This document shows, in pieces, positions 11,037 to 21,119 of a stretch of DNA of 64,000 bases (position 1 is the first letter of the stretch; each line of letters opens with the position of its first letter). Source of the DNA: Muscardinus avellanarius (taxonomy: Eukaryota; Chordata; Mammalia; Rodentia; Gliridae); the NCBI GenBank assembly GCA_963383645.1, contig OY726560.1, positions 81,511,593-81,575,592 of the forward strand, in the 5' to 3' direction. Below the pieces are notes generated by a model. It worked only from the letters and a program-made list of their open reading frames with translations, had not been told where the DNA came from and did no database searches. The translations under genes were made by a program, and so were the position numbers.

Positions 11037-11619
11037 TTATTTGTATATCAGTCTATAAACTCATTGTAAGCTTAAGAACATCTGTATGTTCAATGTGGAC
11101 TAAGATCTGTATCAACATATACATTCAGTGTAGACTTATTTTCAATTTATAATTTAACAACTTGAAATGTTCAATGAAAACTGTAGAAAATATGCAAGAA
11201 AATATAAGAATATAGGAAATCCAGGTTTAAGTTTAGACTACATGTCTTTGCATTTAGGATCAAATTCTTTGTCATGAACATGGTTTGTAGGCAAACCTAT
11301 GTCTTACAACTCCCCTGTCCTCTCTCATCCTCCTCCCAACCCCAAGCTTAGTCACAGGGTATTTTTTTTTGGTTAGTTTCCCTGCACTTTGCACCTATTT
11401 TTTTCTGTTTAGATGCACAATCCCCTCCATCTATACAGGTTTTCTTAGCTAAGTCTTGGAGGGACAAGACAGCTCAAATATTATGTCCACAATGGTTTTC
11501 TCTACTTTCCTTCAAAGATGAATGCCTTTATATTCCATCTATTTAATTTCTCACACTCATGATTCCTTTGCACATTACCTACTATATTCCTTAGCACTAT
11601 AACATTCTGGTGAACAGAT
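11037..11619. other. Unassigned sequence
   Basis: No repeat or gene recognised. A short T-run lies at about 11,362-11,370. Confidence 0.4.
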
Positions 11620-11840
11620 TGTGTTCTAGAGACAACCTAACTGGCTCTGAGCCTTGCTTCTGGTCTCTTCCATTTCTTAGCTGCAATAGCTTGAGCAACT
11701 TATATCATCCTGTTATGTCTTAGTTTCTTGATCTGTAAATTGGAAGCGATGACAGTATTAACCACCAGACAGAGTGGTTGCATAAAAAACAGATGTGACT
11801 TAGCACAGTGCTGGGCATATCCTCTGGACTCATGTTATAT
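11620..11840 (+). mobile_element. MIR element
   Basis: Resembles the ancient MIR SINE from 'tggctctgagccttgcttctg' through 'gtttcttgatctgtaaattg' to 'agcacagtgctgggcatat', which matches the MIR core and 3' section in order. Confidence 0.8.
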
Positions 11841-12690
11841 ATTGTTAACATTACTAATTAGCAGTGGTTTGTATTGCCCACCATTGTGTCGTTAGTCCCT
11901 CGTGTGCCAAATTATAGTTATTGAATAAATAAACAAATTAAGTGTAGGAAAAATTAAGTAATTTCTTGTGATAATATCATTAGACTGAATCCATATAAAA
12001 AGTAATTAATTGATTTATAATAATGCACCAATGTATTTAAATCTCAAGCAACATGTCTTGTGAGCTAGGAAATTAAAATCAGTTCGAAGATGTTTTTCTT
12101 GATTGATAAATCAAAACAATTTGATTTCCCTAAAGATCAACATCCAGGACAACAGTGAGCCTGGAAGGTAGATGTAACAAAGAGATCTTTTCTGTAAAAT
12201 GAATTGTATCTAGTTTTCTGTCAATTGATTCTAGGAATTGTTCATTTCATTGATTAGCTCATACCATAAAAATGCAATAAAGAGGTATTCGTTAAGTGGT
12301 TTAGGGTACAATTAAATAGATTTTGTGAACTGTATGTGGAATAATTACTGGAAATGAGCAGGATGCTAAACACTTGTATTGTCTGTATGTTCTAGACTGA
12401 ACAAAAGTAATTTGGCTTGAAGTTAAGCAACCATGGTATTGATTAAGTTTCTTAAGCCTCAAGATGATAAAGCACTACAGCAAGACAGAGAAGGAAGCTG
12501 TAAATCCAGGGAGTGTTTTTTTTTTTAAATAATGCCGCACAAAACACATATTCTACCCACTTTCTCCTGAAAAATCATGACTTTCCCTTATCTGACAGAA
12601 TCACGTTGCTTTTCAACATGTATCCCCTCACCTCCCGTTCCTACTTGCCAACATTCATGATTTTGTTAGATTTTATATAAAAAAGGTTTG
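11841..12690. other. Unassigned AT-rich unique sequence
   Basis: About 850 bp with no transposon I recognise, rich in TAAT and AATTA words at 11,930-12,480. Discussed in the findings. Confidence 0.4.

Positions 12691-12692
<2 letters not shown>

Positions 12693-12733
<41 letters not shown>
12693..12733. repeat. (GT)n microsatellite
   Basis: About 20 uninterrupted GT units abutting a reverse SINE. Confidence 0.97.
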
Positions 12734-12734
<1 letters not shown>

Positions 12735-12962
12735 TGAGGATTAAACTCAGGAACCTTCTACCACTAAACTACATTTCCTAGATCCTCCCTTTTATTAATC
12801 ATTTTATTGGTTCATTGTAATTATACATTATAGTGAGGCTCAGAGTGAAAAATAAATGCTATTGATTTTGAAACAGGGTCTCCCTAAGTTGCAAAGTCTA
12901 GCCTTCTGCCTCAGCTTCCCAAGTATTGGAATTACAGGTGTTCACCACCATACCCTGCTCGG
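12734..12962 (-). mobile_element. B1-dID type SINE, interrupted
   Basis: The ID portion is at 12,734-12,785 and the B1-like portion at about 12,860-12,962. The 70 bp between them, 'ttggttcattgtaattatac' onward, resembles an L1 3' terminus inserted in the SINE. Confidence 0.7.
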
Positions 12963-13072
12963 TTATGAGATACTTTATGCATTTTATATCACCATGCTTC
13001 CTGCCACTTTGAGGCCATTATAGAGGCCATTATAATTGTCTAAACAAAGAACAAAATCAAAATCAAAGTCTT

Positions 13073-13256
13073 AGCTGGGCATGGTGGTACATATCTGTAA
13101 TCCCAGTACTTGGGAGACTGAGACAGGAGGACTGCAGATTCACAGATAGCCTCAGCAGCTTAGTGAAATCCTGCTTCAAAATAAGAAATAAAATAAGGCT
13201 GGGGGTGTATGTCCCTGGATTCAGTCCTCAGTACCACCAAATATAAATAAAACCTT
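13073..13256 (+). mobile_element. B1-dID type SINE
   Basis: Head 'agctgggcatggtggtac', tail 'cctcagtaccacc', then an A-rich end. Confidence 0.88.
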
Positions 13257-13689
13257 GATTCATGCTCAACAGATAGTATCCCTCGTGTGTCTTTGCTGCT
13301 CTTTTCTCCTGACCTCCAGGTGTAACTTACAAACTCCTCCTCAGCCTTTACATACTGTGACCCAGATACTCCACAATATTCAAGTGAAAAGATCATTGCA
13401 CAGTCTGTGCTGCAGCTGGCCTTCACTCTGAAAGTTTTCTGTGCACCAATCACTCTTTCTTCCTTGAAGGAGGGCCATATGCTGGCTTACACATGGCCCC
13501 TACAGAGTTCCCAAGCACACTGTAGGGCAAGTTCTGGCAATCTCTTTCTTCATGCCAGTGAATTGTGTAGGAACTGGCATGTGACTAGTTTAAACCAAAG
13601 ACTGTGGAGAGTAACTATATTGGGGACTTTTGGGAAAAGTTTTCCTCACTGATTAAAAGTGACAAATTGACAAGAGAGTTCCTCACTTA

Positions 13690-14140
13690 ATTTACTTTCT
13701 GTTGCTATAACAAAATGCTTGAACCTGGGTGCTTTATAAAAAAGAGTTTTATTTAGCCCACTGTTTTGGATGGCACCAGTATCTAGTTTGCTCTGGTAAG
13801 GGTCTTTTGTCTATATCAGAGTATGGCAGCTGGCATGGTATAGGCACACACAGAAGGGGTCACATGGATGAAAGACAGGAAGCAAGAGAGATTCAGGGGC
13901 CAAACTTGTTCTTTTTATAAATTTCTACTTTGGTGGGAACTCACTGGTGTCCCGAATGATGTAACTACTTCTTGCAAGGTCTCTTCTTAATGGTTATACC
14001 AGCTCAGCTCAACATTGACGCCCTGGGGATCAAGTTTTCAGCACACGAGCTTGTGCTTCCTGTGTCAACTCCAGACAGTATGACCCTGAGCTGCGAACAG
14101 TCTCAGGTCTGTAATCCCTCTTGTGCCAGGCATGTGCATC
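13690..14140 (-). mobile_element. MaLR-type LTR (minus strand)
   Basis: 'ctttctgttgctataacaaa' followed by 'tttataaaaaagagttttat' is the reverse complement of a MaLR LTR 3' end. The middle includes 'ggtcacatggatgaaagac'-like and 'gggaactcactggtgtcc' blocks. The right limit is uncertain. Confidence 0.65.
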
Positions 14141-14261
14141 CTGGTCACCGTGCTGCCCTGAGATGTGGTACCCTGTGCGTTTGTGGTAACATCCCAGCAC
14201 TTGGTGCTGTTTGGATGCTGTATTACCTGATACGACTTCTTTAGCTTCTATGACCTTCACT

Positions 14262-14279
14262 TCTGTGCTTCAGTTTTCT
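14262..14279. repeat. 18-bp target-site duplication, left copy
   Basis: 'tctgtgcttcagttttct' here is identical to 20,117-20,134. It brackets the whole HAL1-type complex. Confidence 0.95.
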
Positions 14280-14475
14280 TTTTTTTTTTAATTAAAAAAA
14301 TTTTTTTGTTGGTGCACTCTATTCATACATCATAATGGGATAAAAAACTTGTGTAGACATACATGCACACATCGCCCAGTTAGCCCCTACCCCACGCCAT
14401 TCCCTCCCCCTCCCTCCTTCCCATGCTTGGCTTAGTGGTTGACATCTAATATTATAACAATTTATTCAAAATTAA
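14280..14475 (-). mobile_element. HAL1 copy A 3' UTR and tail
   Basis: T-run, then 'ttggtgcactctattcatac' and a C/T-rich block. Nearly identical blocks head copies B (15.38 kb), D (61.87 kb) and E (62.22 kb). Confidence 0.85.
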
Positions 14476-14544
14476 CAATGATAATCTCACATAACAGATT
14501 CATTTGTCTGATATCAAACTTTTTCCAGAAAAAAATCTATCCTA

Positions 14545-15215
14545 ACATGAAATATGAACTCTAAATACCAAAAACAATCTCAAAAAAGAACAAAGCTAGA
14601 AGATCTACATTTTCTGATTTCAAACCTCATAAAGCTACATTAATTGAAACAGTATAGTACTGCTATAAAGGCAGATATATAAACCAGTAGAGTAAAATAA
14701 AAAGCCTAGAAATAAATTCTTCCTTATATGGTCAAGTTATTTTTGACAAGGTTTCCAAGAACATTTGGTGAAGGAAATAATGATTCTTTCACTAAATATT
14801 GTTGAAAAATAATAATTACATGAAAAAGAATAAAGTTGGACTCTTACCTAACACCATATACAAATATTAACTCAAAATAGATAAAAGACTTAACTGTAAA
14901 TCTTAAGACTATAAACTTTTAGAAGAAAACCTGTGTCATAACACTTCACAACATTGAACTTGGCAGTGATTTCTTGGATATAATTTTAAAGGCACAGGCA
15001 ACAAGAGAATAAACAAACTTTCTAAAAAGTAAAAAAATATTGTACATCCAAAGACAATCTAAACAGAGTTAAAAGTTAATGATAGAATGGGGTAAAATAT
15101 TTCCAAATGCTATATGTGAAGGTATATTAATATTCCAAATAGAAATCCTAAAAATTAGCAACAATAAAAGCAAACAATACAACTTAGAAATAGATAAAAG
15201 AATAAAATAAATAAT
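14545..15215 (+). mobile_element. Inverted L1 ORF2-like segment in HAL1 copy A
   Basis: Read on the plus strand this resembles the L1 ORF2 C-terminal coding sequence: 'aaaaagaacaaagctagaag', 'gattttcaaa'-like and 'caagttatttttgacaagg' blocks in the expected order, then 'cttacctaacaccatatac'. The surrounding HAL1 is on the minus strand. Homologous segments occur at the same place in copies B and E. Stops interrupt every frame. Confidence 0.8.
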
Positions 15216-15739
15216 GAATCTCCAAAGATTTTAACCAACAAACACAAGAAGAATATATTCTTCTTTGCTTAGTTGTCTGCTGGGTGGAAAATTTTGTTTC
15301 TCTGGTTCTGGTATGTATTACCTTTTTCTTCTTTGTAGTTAATCCGAGTATTTTCTCTAGCGCTGTTTTTTTAAAAATTTTTATTGGTGCACTTTATTCA
15401 TACATCATAATGGGATAAAAATAATACTTTTGTAGACATACATGCACACATCGCCCAGTTAGCCCCTACCCGATCCCCACCCTGTTCCCTCCCCATTCCT
15501 CCTTCCCATGCTTGGCTTAGTGGTTGACATCTAGTATTATAGCAATTTATCCAAAATTAACGTTGATAATCTCACATAACAGTTTCATTTGTCTGATACC
15601 AAGCTTTTGATGACTTAAAGATAACATTTCAATATTTCTTTTTGCTTTCTTTCTTACCAGAGAATATTTCTTTCTTTTTCTTTTTTTAAGGTGAAACTAT
15701 CATATATTTATTTATATTTTTCACAAAAAATCTATCCTA

Positions 15740-16405
15740 ATATGGAATATGGACTCTAGATACCCAAAACAATCTCGAAAAAGAACAAAGCTAGAAGATG
15801 CATATTTTCTGATTTCAAACCATATAAAACTACAATAATTGAAACAGTGTAGTACTGTTTTAAAGGCAGATATATAAACCATTGGAGTTAAGTAAAAGCC
15901 TAGAGATAAATTCTTCCATATATTGTCAAGTTATTTTTGACAAGGTTTCCACGAACTTTTGGTGGAAGAAATAATTATCTTTTAACTTAAAATTGTTGAA
16001 AAATAATAATTACATGAAAAAGAATAAAATCGGACCCTTACCTAACACCATATACAAATATTAACGCAAAATATATAAAAGACCTAAATATAAATCTTAA
16101 GACTATAAACTTTTAGAAGAAAATCTGGGTCATAAAACATCACAACATTGAAATTGGCAGTGATTTCTTGGATATGATTTCAATGGCACAGGCAACAAAA
16201 GGGTAAACAAACTCCCTAAAAAATAAAAACATATTGTATATCCAAAGACAATGTAAACAGAGTTAAAAGTTACTGATAGAATGGGATAAAATATTTCCAA
16301 ATGCTATATCTGAAGGTATATTAGTATTCCAACTAGAAATCCTAAAAATTAGCAACAATAAAAGTAAACAATACAATTTAGAGATAGGTAAAAGACTAAC
16401 ATAAA
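15740..16405 (+). mobile_element. Inverted L1 ORF2-like segment in HAL1 copy B
   Basis: Plus-strand L1 ORF2 3'-region homology from 'ggaatatggactctagatac' to about 16,405, ending just past the ORF1 stop of the minus-strand element. Very close to the copy-E segment at 62,590-63,255. Confidence 0.82.
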
Positions 16406-16431
16406 TAATGAATCTCCACAGATAACCAATC

Positions 16432-16803
16432 TTAGTTGTCTGTTGGATAGAAAATCTTGTTTCTCTGGTTCTGGAGTGTGTTACCTATTTCTTCTTTGTA
16501 GTTAATCTCGTTGAGTATTTTCTCTAGTGCTGGTTTTGAAGACATAAATTCCTTCAGTTTCTGTTTGTCATGGAAGCTTCTTATTTCCCCATCTAATTTG
16601 ATAGAAAGTTTTGCTGGGTAGGAAATTTTTGGCTGGAAGTTGTTTTCTTTCAGAGTTTGGAATATGTTACTCCAAGCCCTTCTGGCTCTCATGACTTGGT
16701 TTGGGAAGTCTGGAGTGATTCTAATTGGTTTGCCTCTGAATGTCACATGGCCCTTTGTTTTTGTTGCCTTTAAGATTCTCTGCTTGGCTTCCACATTGGT
16801 CAT
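16432..16803 (-). pseudogene. HAL1 ORF1 C-terminal half (copy B)
   Basis: An open frame of 123 residues corresponding to the C-terminal part of L1 ORF1p, the RNA-binding chaperone that coats L1 RNA. It starts MTNVEAKQRIL. The RRM/C-terminal-domain motifs RITPDFP, ARRAW and QPKISYPAKLS are visible. It ends PTDN at the stop next to the inverted ORF2 segment. The upstream N-terminal coiled-coil region (16,804 to about 17,540) is frame-broken and split by a SINE at 17,285-17,469. The frame is similar in copies C and E and in the L1 at 38.7 kb. Confidence 0.82.
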
Positions 16804-17284
16804 TTTGACAATTATGTGGCATGGGGATCCTCTTCTCCAATCCTGTCTAAAGGGAGTTCTATAAGTTTCCTGGACCTGTGTCTTTACCTCTTGCTCTATG
16901 TTTGGAAAATTTTCTGCTATTATTTCTTTGAAGATATTACTTATCCCTTTGGTTTCACTTTCTTTTCCCTCCTCTATTCCAATTATTCTTAGTTTAGCTC
17001 TCTTAAAATGGGCCCATATTTCTTCAATGTCAGATTCCTGCTGTCGGATTTTTTTTTCTAATTTAGAAAGTATGCGTTCATTTTTTTAATGATCTTCTTC
17101 TAAGATTAAGATTCTATTCTCCATGTGGTCTAATCGGTTGTTTGTCCTTTGAATTGAGGCCTTTACTTCATTAATTGCATCCTTTATCTCTTTTTTACTC
17201 TCTCTGAATTCTTTTCGAAACACCTCTATTATTTTTTTAAATTTTTTAAAATTTTTTTAAATTTTAAATTTTAAAGTTTAAATT

Positions 17285-17469
17285 TTTTGTGGCACTGGGG
17301 TTCCTGGAAGCCCTTCTACCTCCAGGCTACACTCCCAGACCTATTTTATATTTTATTTGGAAACAGGGTCTCCTAAGCCAGCGTGCGCTGCTGGCTTCGA
17401 ACCTGCGCGATCCTCCTGTCTCTGCCTCCCAATCGCGGGGATTACAAGCGTGCGCCACCACGCCTGGCA
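17285..17469 (-). mobile_element. B1-dID type SINE
   Basis: Reverse SINE from 'ttttgtggcactggggttcc' to 'ccaccacgcctggca', flanked by 'aaacacctctatta' / 'taacacctctatta' target duplications. It lies in ORF1 of HAL1 copy B. Confidence 0.9.
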
Positions 17470-17559
17470 TAACACCTCTATTATATCTAAAGTTATTTTC
17501 CTGATTTGATCTTCTAGAAATCTCTGAATATCTGTTTTATCAGGTTCTGATGTTGTGGG

Positions 17560-18556
17560 CATTCATTGCTTCATTGTTATTCCTCTTTCCCATGATTTTG
17601 GAAGTTTGTGCCTTCTCTGGGTTCTTCCCTTGGGTCACTACGACTACACTTAAGGTGTTCTGGATCTCGAGTCTGTAGTATCTAGGTTCCCACTACTCCT
17701 CTATTGGGTTGTATCACAGAGTCTCAGACCCAGGGATTCAATCGAGGCTGCTTTAGACCATGGGGGGTGCCAGGGTTGGGCTTTCTCCTATGGTGTGATA
17801 TCTCTGCCACTGCCACTCCCCCATTGGGTCAAGTCCCTGGTAGTACAGTACTGGGATTTCTCCTCCAGGGCCCGCAATTTGAATCCCTGTTGTTGAGTGT
17901 GCAGATGGAGCTGTAGTAGACTTGGTGAATTCGCTGCCGCTTGTGGCAATATGGCACCACTGCCACGTCCTTGGCCATGAGGCTGGCATATTTCTTCTGT
18001 TTTTGAACTCCGCTCTGAGTCCCTGCAAGGTGTGCTGAGCCCAACCCCTGGGAGCTTTAGATGCTCCCTGCGCAGAGAAATCTGCCAAATTCCTCCCAGC
18101 TGTTCTGCAGCGGCTCACCTTGGCTCGCTGTCCACTGCTCCTCTCTGGAGCCTGGTGGGCTGTTGAGTGTGTTGGTCTGGTGCTGTCCGGTGAACTTGCC
18201 GCTGCTGCTGGCAGTATGGTGCTGCTGCCAGTCCTCGGCTGTGAGGCCGGCGTATCTCCTCTGTGGCTCTGGGCTCCGTTCTGAGTCCCCCTCCTCTCTG
18301 GGGCCTAGTGCTGCAAGAAAAGATGGCGCCCACGCCGTTCCATACCTTGGCTCCGGCTGCAGCACTGCGGTCTGGTTTCTTTCTGGTGCCTCGTCTTTCC
18401 AGCCCTTTTTTTCTCTGTCCCTTGTAATTACATTTTTTGTTTTTCTGCTGATGGTGTTTTCTGGCTATGAAAGGCGCTGATTTTGTGGTAATAGAGATTG
18501 GTTGTTAGTGGGGCATGTAAGTCCCACTTTCCTCCATCGCCATCTTCCCGGAAGTC
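17560..18556 (-). mobile_element. HAL1 copy B 5' UTR, GC-rich
   Basis: Region of higher GC than its surroundings, with related blocks around 17,920-18,060 and 18,170-18,320 (CTGAG and GGCAATATGG-like words recur), so it is probably made of repeated units. It contains several overlapping ORFs up to 139 codons on both strands, none with a recognisable domain. The minus-strand 5' terminus reads GGAAGATGGCG, typical of L1 starts. Confidence 0.7.
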
Positions 18557-20116
18557 CTAGCACTGGTTTTGAGGACATAAATTCCTTCAGTTTCTGTTTG
18601 TCATGGAAGCTTCTTATTTCCCCATCTAATTTGATATATAGTTTTGCTGGATAGGATATTTTTGGCTGGAAGTTGTTTTCTTTCAGAGTTTGGAATATGT
18701 TACTCCAAGCCCTTCTGGCTTTCATGACTTGGTTTGGGAAGTCTGGAGTGATTTTAATTGGTTTGTCTCTGAATGTCACTTGGCCCTTTGTTTTTGTTGC
18801 CTTTAAGATTCTCTGCTTGGCTTCCACATTGGTCATTTTGACAATTATGTGGCGTGGGAACCTCTTCTCTGATCCTGTCTAAAGGGAGTTCTATGTTTCC
18901 TGGACCTGTGTATTGATCTCTTGATCTATGTTTGGAAAATTTTCTGCTATTATTTCTTTGAAGATATTATTGATCCCTTTGGTTTCACCTTCTTTTCCCT
19001 CCTCTATTCCAATTATTCTTAGGTTAGCTCTCTTAAAATGGGCCCATATTTCTTCAATGTCCAATTCCTGCTGTCGGATTTTTTTTCTAAGTTATAAATT
19101 ATGCATTCGTTTTTGGAGGGATCCTCTTCTAGGAACGAGATTCTATTCTCCATGTGGTCTAATAGATTGTTTATACTTTGAATTGAGGCCTTTACCTCAA
19201 TGATTGCATCCGTTATGTCTTTTAGACTCTCTCTAAATTCTTTTTTGAAGGTCCTGTATTATTTAAACAGTTATATTCCTAATTTGATCTTCTGGAGATC
19301 TCTGAATTTCTGTGTTATCAGGTTCTGATAATATGGGGTTGTGGGCATTCATTGCTCTAATGTTCCTTTTTCGTATGATTTCAGAAGTTTGTGCCTTCCC
19401 TGGATCACTACGACTTCACTTAGGGTGCTCCGTATCGCGAGTCTGTGGTAATCTCTGCCACCGCTACTCCTTTACTGGGTTTTACTGCAAAATCTCAGAC
19501 CCAGGGAGATTATCAACGTCCCTGGGCATGTTACAGGAATTTCTCTTTTAGGGGCCACAATTTCACTCACGGTTATTGTGCGTGTTGATCAGGAGCTGTT
19601 GAAGGCACGGTGAACTCGCTGTCACTGGTGGCAATATGGCACCACTGCCATGCCCTCGGCGATGAGGATGTAGCTGCTGGCAATATGGTGCTGCTGCCAC
19701 ACACTCGGCTGTAAGTCTGGTGTATTTCTTTTCTGGTTTTGAGCTCTGTTCTGAGTTCTTGGAAGGTGTGGTGAGCTTGACCACTGGGAGTTTTAGACGT
19801 TCTTTGTGCTGAAAGAACTGCTGAATTACATCCGCAGCTGCTCACTTCAGCTCCTTGTTTACCTTTCCTCTCTGGATCCTGGTGCTGTGAGGGAAGATGG
19901 GGCTGGCACGGACCCGCTGCTGCATTGCAGGCTTGATTTCTGGTCTCTGGTTGTACTTCTAGTCTTTATTTTCTCTGTCCCTTGTGTTTACATATTTTAT
20001 TTCTCTGCTGATGGTGTTTTCTGGCTATGAAAAGTGCTGATTTTGTGGCAACAGAGATCAAGTTTTAGCAGAGCACGTAAACGCTGCTTTTCTCAGTCGC
20101 CATCTTCCCGGAAGTG
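18557..20116 (-). mobile_element. HAL1 copy A, 5' portion
   Basis: The remainder of copy A beyond nested copy B. The ORF1 C-terminal frame is at 18,465-18,836, its last residues crossing into copy B. The ORF1 N-terminal region runs to about 19,310, and the 5' UTR from about 19,310 to 20,116. Repeated 'ggcaatatgg' blocks near 19,630 and 19,680 suggest internally repeated 5' UTR units. Confidence 0.8.
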
Positions 20117-20134
20117 TCTGTGCTTCAGTTTTCT
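20117..20134. repeat. 18-bp target-site duplication, right copy
   Basis: Identical to 14,262-14,279. Confidence 0.95.
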
Positions 20135-20334
20135 ATCAGCAGCTGCAGTGACTTCATTGTGGCCCTGCCTTCCCAGAATGCTCTGCTTTCATTCTCACAT
20201 CCAAGTTTTCATGCCCCATCAAACTGTTAACACCCATCACACACCTCCTTCTGATTCCTTGTTTTACTTCACAAAGACTGCAAAGCTCTTTTTTTAAATT
20301 TTCTACCATTTTATTTCCTCTTTCTCCTTCTATT

Positions 20335-20565
20335 TATTTAATTATTTGATATTTGGGATTTAGCCTGGGGTGGGATGTTCTACCTCTGAACTACACCCTG
20401 AGCTTTGCTTTATTTTATTTATTTATTTTTAAATTTTAAAACAGGGTCTCCCTAAATTACTAGAAGCCTTGCTTAGTTGCTAAGGCTGGCTAGCCTTAAG
20501 CCTGAAATCCTCCTGTCTCAGCCTCCCAAGTACTAGAATTACAAGTGTGCACCTCTGCAATTGTC
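20335..20565 (-). mobile_element. B1-dID type SINE
   Basis: Reverse SINE with 'gggatttagcctgggg' (ID part), a T-rich linker, 'aaaacagggtctccc' and 'cctcctgtctcagcctccca'. Confidence 0.8.
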
Positions 20566-20576
20566 TGGGATTCATA

Positions 20577-20579
<3 letters not shown>

Positions 20580-20622
<43 letters not shown>
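20580..20622. repeat. (GT)n microsatellite
   Basis: About 21 uninterrupted GT units at the start of the next reverse SINE. The chance ORF across it encodes Cys-Val repeats. Confidence 0.97.
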
Positions 20623-20627
<5 letters not shown>

Positions 20628-20712
20628 GGGGATAGAACCCAGTGGCTTTCTACCTCTAGGCTGTACTCTCAGACCTATTTTATATTTTATATGGAAAAAG
20701 GGTCTCACTATG
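20622..20712 (-). mobile_element. SINE 3' portion, host of the provirus
   Basis: Reverse ID/linker portion 'ttactggggatagaaccc' to 'gggtctcactatg', interrupted by the provirus. It resumes at 28,231 with 'actatgttgctgagag' and ends at about 28,292. 'ttcataatt' at both outer edges is the SINE's own target duplication. Confidence 0.85.
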
Positions 20713-20814
20713 TGACAGAGGACATGGATGAAGCCTGAGGAACAAAAGGTTCCGAAAGAGTTAAAGGAGTGTAGCCCAGAGGTAGAAGGGCTTCCAGGAA
20801 CCCCAGTACCACAA

Positions 20815-20859
<45 letters not shown>

Positions 20860-20972
20860 GCTTTAAAAATCCTAGTTTTAGAGAACAAATTTTGTCAGTT
20901 GTACAAGAAGCAATTGTCCAGGTCCTTCATTTCAGGTCTCTCCCTCCCAAGTCCCAGAGAGGAATTTCCACA
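20713..20972 (+). mobile_element. 5' LTR, centre missing
   Basis: The first about 57 bp match the start of the 3' LTR (27,827 onward) and the last about 100 bp match its end. The 3' LTR portion 27,884-28,128 is absent. In its place, about 20,770-20,871, is a SINE ID tail plus (AAAT)n. The missing part holds the TATA-like box, and the AATAAA of the 3' LTR reads AACAAA here. Promoter function is therefore unlikely. Confidence 0.88.
20770..20860 (+). mobile_element. SINE tail fragment inside the 5' LTR
   Basis: 'gtgtagcccagaggtagaag' to 'ccccagtaccac', then an (AAAT)n tract. Only the 3' part of a B1-dID SINE is present; its head is missing. Confidence 0.85.
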
Positions 20973-20974
20973 AA

Positions 20975-20994
20975 TGGCACTGTAAAACAGGGAC
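20975..20994 (+). other. Retroviral primer-binding site, lysine tRNA type
   Basis: Two bases after the 5' LTR CA end. It begins TGGC and ends ACAGGGAC followed by TTGAA, the pattern complementary to a tRNA-Lys 3' end, with small internal changes including about two extra bases. Confidence 0.8.
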
Positions 20995-21119
20995 TTGAAG
21001 AAGTTAATTTGAGAAGAGGGAGAAATTGCTGCAGAAAGAGGTGAGCAGCCATTGGACACCAAGTAAGTAAAAATCCTTTTGTAAAGACAGTACATCATTT
21101 CTTAAAGCAATATAAGATA

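Larger units (their letters stand above)
15366..18556 (-). mobile_element. HAL1-type retroelement B, nested in A
   Basis: A second, closely related element inserted in ORF1 of copy A. Flanks ctagcgctg (15,357-15,365) and ctagcactg (18,557-18,565) form a 9-bp target duplication with one difference. On the minus strand, from the 5' end: 5' UTR (about 17,560-18,556), ORF1 (about 16,432-17,540, with a SINE inside), the inverted L1 ORF2-like segment (about 15,740-16,405), 3' UTR and poly-A tail. It is about 3 kb without the SINE. There is no sense-strand ORF2. Confidence 0.85.
14280..20116 (-). mobile_element. HAL1-type retroelement A, carrying copy B
   Basis: A minus-strand non-LTR element with a poly-A end (T-run) at 14,280, its 5' terminus (CTTCCGGGAAGATGG on the minus strand) at about 20,116, and 18-bp target duplications. 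Copy A comprises 14,280-15,365 and 18,557-20,116; copy B (15,366-18,556) interrupts its ORF1. A has 5' UTR, ORF1 and 3' UTR but no ORF2 in the sense direction, as in half-L1 (HAL1) elements. Between ORF1 and the 3' UTR lies an oppositely oriented segment resembling the L1 ORF2 3' region (about 14,545-15,215). Such an element would need L1 reverse transcriptase from elsewhere. Confidence 0.85.

Noticed and set aside
18061..18480. 139-codon ORF, one of the longest in the window
   Set aside because: It runs antisense through a GC-rich HAL1 5' UTR and is not kept in copy A.
20496..20888. 130-codon minus-strand ORF
   Set aside because: Spans (GT)n, (AAAT)n, SINE and LTR pieces; a composite of repeats.
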